64,000 bases of DNA, taken from positions 1,116,001 through 1,180,000 of the forward strand of contig CAVZDW010000008.1 in the NCBI GenBank assembly GCA_963774155.1, given 5' to 3'. The notes beneath the pieces were generated by a model. It searched no databases and was not told the DNA's origin. It saw only the letters and a list, made by a program, of their open reading frames with translations. Shown here in pieces: positions 58,503 through 64,000 of the stretch. The first letter of the stretch is position 1; every line of letters starts with the position of its first letter. This DNA is from DASSUW01 sp963774155. Lineage in GTDB: Bacteria; Actinomycetota; Thermoleophilia; Solirubrobacterales; Solirubrobacteraceae. The translations under genes and the position numbers were made by a program.

Positions 58503-60266
58503 CTAGCTCGGGCGCGGTGCTGCGAGCTTGATCCCGAGCTCCTTCAGCTGGGCGTCGTCGACGGCCGCCGGCGCTCCCGTGAGGAGATCGGAGCCGCTCG
58601 CGGTCTTGGGGAAGGCGATGGTGTCGCGGATCGAGTCGCGCCCGCCCAGCAGCGCCACGATGCGGTCGATGCCGAGCGCGAGCCCGCCGTGTGGCGGGGC
58701 CCCGTAGCGGAGCGCCTCGAGCAGGAAGCCGAAGCGCGCGTCGGCCTCCTCCTCCGAGATCCCCAGCGCGTTGAAGACCTGCTGCTGGACGGCGGGGTCG
58801 TTGATACGGATCGACCCGCCGCCGATCTCCGAGCCGTCGAGCACCACGTCGTAGCCGCGGCTGAGCAGCGCGCCCGGATCGTCGAAGGAGCCGACCGGCG
58901 CCGTGAACGGGTGGTGCAGGGCGTCCCAGCGGTGCTCGTCCTCGTTCCACTCGAACATCGGGAAGTCGACGACCCAGAGCAGGTCGTGGCGGCCCGCGGG
59001 CACGAGGCCGAAGCGGCGCGAGAGCTCGAGCCGCAGCTCGCCCAGGGCCTGCGCGGCGACGCCGGGCTTGTCGGCGACGATGAGCAGGAGGTCGCCGGGC
59101 TGGGCGGAGAGCGCGCGGCCGATCGCGGCGCGCTCGTCGTCGGAGAGGAACTTGGCGATCGGCGACCGCCAGCTCCCGTCGTCCTGCACGAAGGCCCAGA
59201 CGAGGCCGCCGGCGCCGAAGCGCTTGACGAGCTCGGTCAGCGCGTCGAGGTCCTTGCGCGGCACCTCGCGGGCGCCGGCGTTGAGCCCCCTGACGACCTC
59301 CGCCGTCGCGAACACCTTGAACTCGGTCCCCGAGACCGCCTCGGTCAGGTCCTGGATCTCCAGGCCGAAGCGCGTGTCCGGCCGGTCGCTGCCGTAGCGG
59401 GCCATCGTGTCGGCGTAGGTGAGCCGCGGCCACGGCGGGGGCGGCGCCTCGAAGCCCGCTTCCTCGAACACCCGCGCGAGCATCCCCTCGATCGTGGTGA
59501 TGACGTCCTCCTCCTCGACGAAGGACATCTCGAGGTCGAGCTGCGTGAACTCGGGCTGGCGGTCGGCGCGCGACGACTCGTCCCGGAAGCAGCGGGCGAT
59601 CTGGTAGTAGCGCTCGTACCCCGACATCATCAGGAGCTGCTTGAAGAGCTGCGGGGACTGCGGGAGCGCGTAGAAGTCGCCGGGGCTCGTCCGCGCGGGG
59701 ACGAGGAAGTCGCGCGCGCCCTCGGGCGTCGAGCGCGTGAGGATCGGCGTCTCGATCTCGAGGAAGTCGTGGGCGTTGAGGTAGTCGCGCATCGCCCGGT
59801 TGATCGTGTGGCGGAGCGTGAGCGAGTCGAGCATCGACTCGCGCCGCAGGTCGAGCATCCGGTAGCGCAGGCGGAGCGCCTCGTCGACCGGCGCGTCGTC
59901 GTCGATGGCGAACGGCGGCGTCTCGGAGGTGGCGAGGTGGTCCACCTCGGCGACCGACAGCTCGATCTCGCCGGTGCGCAGCTTGGGGTTCTCGCGCCCC
60001 TCCTCGCGGCGGACGATCTCCCCGGACGCCGAGATGGCGTGCTCGGGCCGCAGCGACTGGGCGAGCTTGTGCGCCTCCGGCGAGTCCTCGGGATGGAAGA
60101 CGAGCTGGAGCAGCCCGGAGCGGTCGCGCAGGTCGATGAAGACGAGCCCGCCGTGGTCGCGCCGGCGATGGACCCAGCCGGCGACGCGGACGGTCTCCCC
60201 CACCCGCGTGGCGTCGAGCTCGCCGGCCCAGGCGTTGCGGTACGAGTTGGGGCGCGGCGGTCTCAT
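58503..60266 (-). CDS. aspS: Aspartyl-tRNA synthetase (bacterial type)
   Basis: A 587-residue class IIb synthetase. The OB-fold anticodon domain has VRVAGWVHRRRDHGGLVFID. The catalytic domain has motif 2 in YYQIARCFRDESSRADRQPE and motif 3 in GGLALGIDRIVALLGGRDSI. The GAD insertion domain is present, as in bacterial AspRS. Whether it is discriminating cannot be told here, since GatCAB status is unknown. The ATG at 60266 overlaps the hisS stop as ATGA. Confidence 0.96.
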   Translation of the reverse strand: MRPPRPNSYRNAWAGELDATRVGETVRVAGWVHRRRDHGGLVFIDLRDRSGLLQLVFHPEDSPEAHKLAQSLRPEHAISASGEIVRREEGRENPKLRTGEIELSVAEVDHLATSETPPFAIDDDAPVDEALRLRYRMLDLRRESMLDSLTLRHTINRAMRDYLNAHDFLEIETPILTRSTPEGARDFLVPARTSPGDFYALPQSPQLFKQLLMMSGYERYYQIARCFRDESSRADRQPEFTQLDLEMSFVEEEDVITTIEGMLARVFEEAGFEAPPPPWPRLTYADTMARYGSDRPDTRFGLEIQDLTEAVSGTEFKVFATAEVVRGLNAGAREVPRKDLDALTELVKRFGAGGLVWAFVQDDGSWRSPIAKFLSDDERAAIGRALSAQPGDLLLIVADKPGVAAQALGELRLELSRRFGLVPAGRHDLLWVVDFPMFEWNEDEHRWDALHHPFTAPVGSFDDPGALLSRGYDVVLDGSEIGGGSIRINDPAVQQQVFNALGISEEEADARFGFLLEALRYGAPPHGGLALGIDRIVALLGGRDSIRDTIAFPKTASGSDLLTGAPAAVDDAQLKELGIKLAAPRPS

Positions 60267-61504
60267 AGGCCCGTCCTGATGTGGTGCATGACGGTGTCGA
60301 TCTGGATCACGCGCTGCTCTCCTGACTCCATGTCCTTGAGCGCCGTACCCTCGTCGCCGAGGATGGCAACGTACCGGGCGCCCGCCCGCTGCGCGCTCTT
60401 GAGCTGGCCCTTCAGGCTGCGGCCGCCGAGCTCGAGCTCCGCGGCGTGGCCGGCGCGGCGCGCGTCGGCCGCGAGCTTGAAGGCGTCGCGCTTGTACTCG
60501 GGCTTGGCGTAGGCGACGTAGAGGTCGAGCGGGGGCGCGGCGGTGGGCGGCGGCGGCGAGGCGAGCAGGATCCGCTCCACCCCGGCCGCCCAGCCCATGC
60601 CGGGCGTGGGCGGGCCGCCGAGCTGCTCGACGAGCCCGTCGTAGCGACCGCCGCCGCCGACGCCCGACTGCGAGCCGAGCGCGTCGGAGGTGAACTCGAA
60701 GACCGTGCGCGTGTAGTAGTCGAGCCCGCGGACCAGCGTCGGGTCGACCTCGAAGCTCAGGCCGGCGCTGTCGAGGAGCGCCTTGACCGTCTCGAAGTGC
60801 TCGCGGTCCTCGTCGGTCAGGCGGTCGAGCAGGAGCGGGGCCGCCCGCATGACCTCCTGGGTGCCCGGGTGGTCGGCGTCGAAGGCGCGCAGCGGGTTGA
60901 GGTCGATACGGTCGCGCACCTCGCCGCTGAGCCGGTCCTCGTGGCTCCTCAGATAGGTCTGGAGCTCGGCCTTGTACTCCGCGCGCGTGGCGGGCGTGCC
61001 GAGGCTGGAGATGCGCAGCCGCACCGGCGAGACCTTGATGGCCTCGAGGATCTCGGCCAGCAGGAGGATCGACTCGGCGTCGACGGCGGGGTCGTCGGAG
61101 CCGAGCGCCTCGGCGCCGACCTGCCAGAACTGGCGGTAGCGGCCGTGCTGCGGGCGCTCGGCGCGGAAGTACGCGCCCAGGTACCAGAGCTTCACGGGCT
61201 GCGGCAGCTTGTGCATGCCGTGCTCGACGTAGGCGCGGCAGACCGGCGCGGTGCCCTCGGGCCGCAGCGTGATCGAGCCTCCCCCGCCGTCGTCGAAGGT
61301 GTACATCTCCTTCTGGACGACGTCGGTCGACTCGCCGACGCCGCGCGCGAACAGCGCCGTCGACTCGAAGATCGGCGTCTCGATCCGCTCGTAGCCGGCG
61401 CGCTCGAGGATGCCGCGGGCGGTCCGCTCGAGCTCGTCGCGGGCGCGCGCCGCGTCGCCCAGCACGTCGAACGTGCCGCGAGGGGTCTGGATCTTGTCGC
61501 TCAA
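60263..61504 (-). CDS. hisS: Histidyl-tRNA synthetase
   Basis: A 413-residue class IIa synthetase. Motifs are KIQTPRGTFDVLGD at the start, SITLRPEGTAPVCRAYVEHG (motif 2 region), YFRAERPQHGRYRQFWQVGA, the His-specific LVRGLDYYTRTVFEF and SGVGGGGRYDGLVEQLGG, and a C-terminal anticodon domain (DLYVAYAKPEYKRDAFKLAA). The TTG at 61504 overlaps the hydrolase stop as TTGA and is chosen over a longer Arg-rich start. Confidence 0.96.
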   Translation of the reverse strand: MSDKIQTPRGTFDVLGDAARARDELERTARGILERAGYERIETPIFESTALFARGVGESTDVVQKEMYTFDDGGGGSITLRPEGTAPVCRAYVEHGMHKLPQPVKLWYLGAYFRAERPQHGRYRQFWQVGAEALGSDDPAVDAESILLLAEILEAIKVSPVRLRISSLGTPATRAEYKAELQTYLRSHEDRLSGEVRDRIDLNPLRAFDADHPGTQEVMRAAPLLLDRLTDEDREHFETVKALLDSAGLSFEVDPTLVRGLDYYTRTVFEFTSDALGSQSGVGGGGRYDGLVEQLGGPPTPGMGWAAGVERILLASPPPPTAAPPLDLYVAYAKPEYKRDAFKLAADARRAGHAAELELGGRSLKGQLKSAQRAGARYVAILGDEGTALKDMESGEQRVIQIDTVMHHIRTGL

Positions 61505-62133
61505 CGCGCGAGCTCGTGCAGGAACGGGTTGCTCGCCCGCTCGCGACCCAGCGTGGTGGCGCCCATGTGGCCGGGGCACACGCGGGTCTCGTCGGGCAGG
61601 GTGTTCAGCAGCATGGCGATCGAGCTCATCAGCGTGGCGTAGTCGCCGCCGGGCAGGTCGGTGCGCCCGATCGACCCCTGGAAGAGGACGTCGCCCGACA
61701 GCAGCAGCGAGTGATCGGGGAGGCTGAAGGTCACGTGGCCCGGGCTGTGGCCGGGCGTGAAGAGGACGTCGATGGTCAGGCCCGCGAGCGTGAGCTGCTC
61801 GCCGCCCTCGATCGTCTCCTCGGGATCGTGGCTCTCGAACGGCCCGTAGCCCGGGAAGATGTACGAGTTGATGTCCTGCAGCACCGGGACCTCGAGCTTC
61901 GGGCAGTAGACCGGCGCCCCGGTGTGGCGGGCGAGGGCCGCGACGGCCCCGACGTGGTCGAAGTGCGTGTGGGTGAGGAGGATCGCCTCGGTCTCGAGGC
62001 CCAGCTCCTCGAGGGCGCCGACGAGGCGCGGCGCCTCGTCACCGGGATCGACGACCAGCGCCCGGCCTTCGTCGCCGGAGACGATCCAGCAGTTCTCCTG
62101 GAGCGGCCCGACGGTGAAGCAGCGGGCGGTCAT
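61501..62133 (-). CDS. Metallo-beta-lactamase-fold hydrolase (glyoxalase II-like)
   Basis: A 210-residue MBL-fold enzyme. The signature is ILLTHTHFDHVGAVAALARH (HxHxDH), with further ligands in FTPGHSPGHVTFSL and LLLSGDVLFQGSIGRTDLPG, and the final His in RVCPGHMGATTLG. It resembles the YcbL/GloB group, so a thioester such as a hydroxyacyl-thiol is the likely substrate. The ATG at 62133 overlaps the upstream gene as ATGA. Confidence 0.9.
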   Translation of the reverse strand: MTARCFTVGPLQENCWIVSGDEGRALVVDPGDEAPRLVGALEELGLETEAILLTHTHFDHVGAVAALARHTGAPVYCPKLEVPVLQDINSYIFPGYGPFESHDPEETIEGGEQLTLAGLTIDVLFTPGHSPGHVTFSLPDHSLLLSGDVLFQGSIGRTDLPGGDYATLMSSIAMLLNTLPDETRVCPGHMGATTLGRERASNPFLHELAR

Positions 62134-62501
62134 CCGCTGTTGGCTTGCTGCTGCTTCCGGCGCTGGTTGCGCTGGTAGACCCAGCGATCGGTGAGGTAGG
62201 CGAGCGGCGTGTAGAGCAGCAGCGCGAAGACGCAGATGAGGATCGACTGCGAGATGGTCGCCTCGCTGCCGAACAGGCCGATCTGCGTGAACACGAAGAG
62301 CACCGCGGCCATCAGCGAGGACTTCAGGAACGCGCTGTTCCACGTCGGCGGCTTGTTCATCCGCCGCTCGCGCGCGCTCATGTTGGCCGTCTTGCGCAGC
62401 TCCTCCTCGGTGGGCCGGCGGCCGGTGCGGCCGCGGGACTCGACGACGCCTGCGGCGTTGCCGCGATGCTTGGTCCGCCGCTTGCGCTTTGTCTGAGCCA
62501 T
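62130..62501 (-). CDS. Small membrane protein with a basic cytoplasmic N-terminus
   Basis: A 123-residue protein. About 50 N-terminal residues are strongly basic (KRKRRTKHRGNAAG, TGRRPTEEELRKTANMSARE). Two membrane helices follow (SSLMAAVLFVFTQIGLFG and SILICVFALLLYTPLAYLTD), then a basic tail. I do not recognise a named family, though similar proteins recur near hisS in this group. It is coupled to the downstream hydrolase by ATGA. TACCCT lies 10 nt upstream of the ATG. Confidence 0.65.
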   Translation of the reverse strand: MAQTKRKRRTKHRGNAAGVVESRGRTGRRPTEEELRKTANMSARERRMNKPPTWNSAFLKSSLMAAVLFVFTQIGLFGSEATISQSILICVFALLLYTPLAYLTDRWVYQRNQRRKQQQANSG

Positions 62502-62521
62502 GGGTGCTTGGAGGGTAGCGG

Positions 62522-63361
62522 TCAGTCGAGCAGCGGCGCACCCCGCAGCGGCACGTCCGCGGGGAAGGATTCGAACGCGCGGCGGGGCGCCGGGGCGATC
62601 AGCTCGGCGCCCGTGACCGTGGCGTGCGTTCTGATCGCCTCGACGACCTGGGCGGCGGTGCTCCGGTCGAGGTCCTCGATGTTGGTCGAGACCTGGACGA
62701 TGCCCTGCGTCTCCAGGTGAAGTCCGAGGGCGCGGACGTCCAGCTGCTCGCGCACGACGGCCGCGATCGCCCGGGCGGTCTCCAGGGACGCGTCGATCTC
62801 GACGTTGAACGCGATGAGCGGCGGCCGGGCGGTGACGAGCGTGGCGCCGGCGGTCGGATGGAGCCGCGGCGGGCCGAAGTCGGGGGCGGTGCGCTCGATC
62901 AGCGCTTCGGGCCCGCCGCGCCGCAGCTCGGCGCGCGTGCGGCCGCCCGCCAGCGCGCCGTACAGGTAGACCGCCAGGTCGAGCTCGGCCGCGAGCCGGT
63001 TGGCCAGGATCAGCGCCTCGGCGGTCGCCGCGCCGCGGTCGGCGTCGTGGAGATAGACGATCGGCGCGACGTCGACGGCGCCCACGCGCGGGTGCACGCC
63101 CGTGTGTCGCGAGAGGTCGATGCGGGCGATCGCCTCGCGCGCGCCGTTCACGACGTGCTGCGCCAGCTCCCCCGGCTCGCCTTCGATCGTGAAGACCGAC
63201 CGGTGGTGGTCCGGATCGGACGAGTGGTGGATCAGCCCGGGGCCGAACGCGGCGGCGATCGCCGCGATCGCCTCGGCGTCACGGCCTTCCGAGACGTTGG
63301 GCACGGCAAGCAGATGCGCCGATGCGGGGTCGCTGTCGCCGGGTGGCGTGACGTCGGCCAC
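62522..63361 (-). CDS. Glutamate formiminotransferase (FTCD N-terminal type)
   Basis: A 279-residue formiminotransferase-family protein that would move the formimino group from formiminoglutamate to tetrahydrofolate in histidine breakdown. Signatures are LLAVPNVSEGRDAEAIAAIA, DPDHHRSVFTIEGEP, HTGVHPRVGAVDVAPIVYL (catalytic His), and a C-terminal FNVEIDASLETARAIAAVVR and LGLHLETQGIVQVSTNIED. The cyclodeaminase domain is absent. The GTG at 63361 has CATACT 7 nt upstream. No other hut gene is adjacent. Confidence 0.88.
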   Translation of the reverse strand: MADVTPPGDSDPASAHLLAVPNVSEGRDAEAIAAIAAAFGPGLIHHSSDPDHHRSVFTIEGEPGELAQHVVNGAREAIARIDLSRHTGVHPRVGAVDVAPIVYLHDADRGAATAEALILANRLAAELDLAVYLYGALAGGRTRAELRRGGPEALIERTAPDFGPPRLHPTAGATLVTARPPLIAFNVEIDASLETARAIAAVVREQLDVRALGLHLETQGIVQVSTNIEDLDRSTAAQVVEAIRTHATVTGAELIAPAPRRAFESFPADVPLRGAPLLD

Positions 63362-63380
63362 CCGGCGCAGTATGGAGGCG

Positions 63381-63686
63381 TCAGACGCTGACGTGCGGGT
63401 GCATCCGCTCGCGGATGCGCTCGGCGACCGACGGCGTGCGCCGGTGGGCGAGGATCCCGGCCGCGCGAGCGCGCATGTGCGCGAGTAGGTTCGGCGAGCG
63501 CGGGATGGTGGACGAGATGGCACGGTTCTCGTCGATCGCCAGCGCGGCGGCGACGACGCCACCGATCTCGCCGACGAGGATCTGCCCGACGGGCCAGTCC
63601 TCCTGCGTCGCCCAGCCGAGGCGCACCAGCTCGGGCACGTCGTCGACGCGGGCGTCACGGATCACGTAGGCGGTGGCAGAAAACAC
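63381..63686 (-). CDS. Small GNAT-like protein
   Basis: A 101-residue protein resembling the N-terminal half of a GNAT acetyltransferase: YVIRDARVDDVPELVRLGWA followed by ILVGEIGGVVAAALAIDENR. The acetyl-CoA-binding motif A is not visible, so catalytic activity is doubtful. Similar short proteins occur widely in this lineage, which argues against simple truncation. The GTG at 63686 has a good AAGGAG site. Confidence 0.65.
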   Translation of the reverse strand: MFSATAYVIRDARVDDVPELVRLGWATQEDWPVGQILVGEIGGVVAAALAIDENRAISSTIPRSPNLLAHMRARAAGILAHRRTPSVAERIRERMHPHVSV

Positions 63687-63743
63687 GGGGGCTCCTTGGG
63701 GGAAGGGGAGGTTCCTGCTCCCCTAGACGCCCTCGCGGCAGAG

Positions 63744-64000
63744 TTATTCCGTGCGAGCGAGGTACGCGGCCCGCTCGTGCCCCGGCGCCATCGAGGCGTC
63801 GGTGCCGGCCATCACCTCGTGGTGGCCGATGTCGAGCATGCGCAGCCAGCTCTGCTGGCCCAGCGTGAGCCCGACCATGCAGCCGAGCTCGACCAGCTCC
63901 GGCTCGTCGAAGTGCGCGTACATGCGCTCCCAGAACGCGTCGTCGGTGTCCAGGTGCCACGCGATCGCCTCGGCGTACGCGAGCGCGGCCTTCTGCCGGT
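63744..64000 (-). CDS. Carboxymuconolactone decarboxylase (AhpD-like) family, C-terminal part
   Basis: The last 85 codons of a CMD-family protein, cut by the window edge. Readable segments are RQKAALAYAEAIAWHLDTDD, ELVELGCMVGLTLGQQSWLR and a C-terminal GHERAAYLARTE, which fit the second half of the CMD helical bundle. The catalytic CxxC, if present, lies beyond the window. Peroxidase or decarboxylase activity cannot be decided. Confidence 0.6.
   Translation of the reverse strand, partial: RQKAALAYAEAIAWHLDTDDAFWERMYAHFDEPELVELGCMVGLTLGQQSWLRMLDIGHHEVMAGTDASMAPGHERAAYLARTE

Noticed and set aside
62566..62600. GGATTCGAAC motif resembling a tRNA T-arm
   Set aside because: It codes for the Phe-Glu-Ser stretch near the end of the formiminotransferase; no acceptor or anticodon stems are found.

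Overview
The window is about 64 kb of uniformly GC-rich bacterial chromosome, coded mostly on the minus strand. It looks actinobacterial. The order tlyA-nadK-recN-pyrG-nudF-xerD is an actinobacterial arrangement, and DUF2277, DUF1707, a deazaflavin-type nitroreductase and a DUF559 gene are present. A complete type IV pilus machine in the same stretch points to Thermoleophilia/Solirubrobacterales; that rank is an inference. I see no rRNA, tRNA, CRISPR array, insertion sequence or prophage.

Layout. 0-8.4 kb: xerD (partial), nudF, an M20 peptidase, pyrG, recN, nadK and tlyA. 8.5-13.5 kb: an ArsR/SRPBCC pair, then an isoprenoid and housekeeping operon (efp-nusB-xseB-prenyl synthase-dxs). 13.5-15.9 kb: a broken DUF559 gene with a large palindrome, a methyltransferase and a DUF1707 protein. 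16-21.7 kb: a secreted calcium-repeat protein and a shikimate cluster (aroC, fused aroK-aroB, aroQ) with an Xaa-Pro peptidase. 21.8-26.8 kb: pilus genes pilM, pilD, pilN, pilO, pilP and the pilin. 26.8-42.2 kb: mixed accessory genes (hemolysin III family, GH97, subtilase, permuted betaine-binding protein, LtrA, nitronate monooxygenase). 42.2-48.5 kb: pilC, pilT, pilB, aroE, mltG. 48.5-58.5 kb: a 1510-residue PAS/coiled-coil protein, ruvX, alaS, mnmA, a NifU-like gene and a cysteine-less thioredoxin-fold protein. 58.5-64 kb: aspS, hisS, a glyoxalase-II-like hydrolase, glutamate formiminotransferase and a partial CMD-family gene.

The most interesting signal is regulatory. Eight minus-strand sites share one architecture, TNAR[G/C]-N15-GCCGATNN, which matches the FliA/SigD/WhiG (sigma-28) promoter. 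They precede pilN, pilM, the pilin, pilT, the PAS/coiled-coil protein, the thioredoxin-fold protein, the secreted calcium-repeat protein and one unknown gene. Seven of the eight -10 elements sit only 7-10 nt before the start codon, so those mRNAs would be leaderless or nearly so. The exception is the pilin, whose roughly 170-nt leader contains a class I cyclic-di-GMP (GEMM) riboswitch. The window therefore suggests a sigma-28-like surface/motility regulon in which c-di-GMP gates the major pilin, and it nominates three or four uncharacterised regulon members.

A second class of promoter, TANNNT-N6-8-start, indicates widespread leaderless transcription. It includes two tiny divergent spacers (21 and 22 bp) where one palindromic -10 serves both strands. 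Operon junctions overlap by 4 nt almost everywhere (ATGA, GTGA, TTGA), which fixes many starts. Against that background several genes have a missing stop or start or a shifted frame (aroC, aroE, SRPBCC, arsR, mnmA, DUF559). These may be base-call indels or genuine decay, and are flagged individually.
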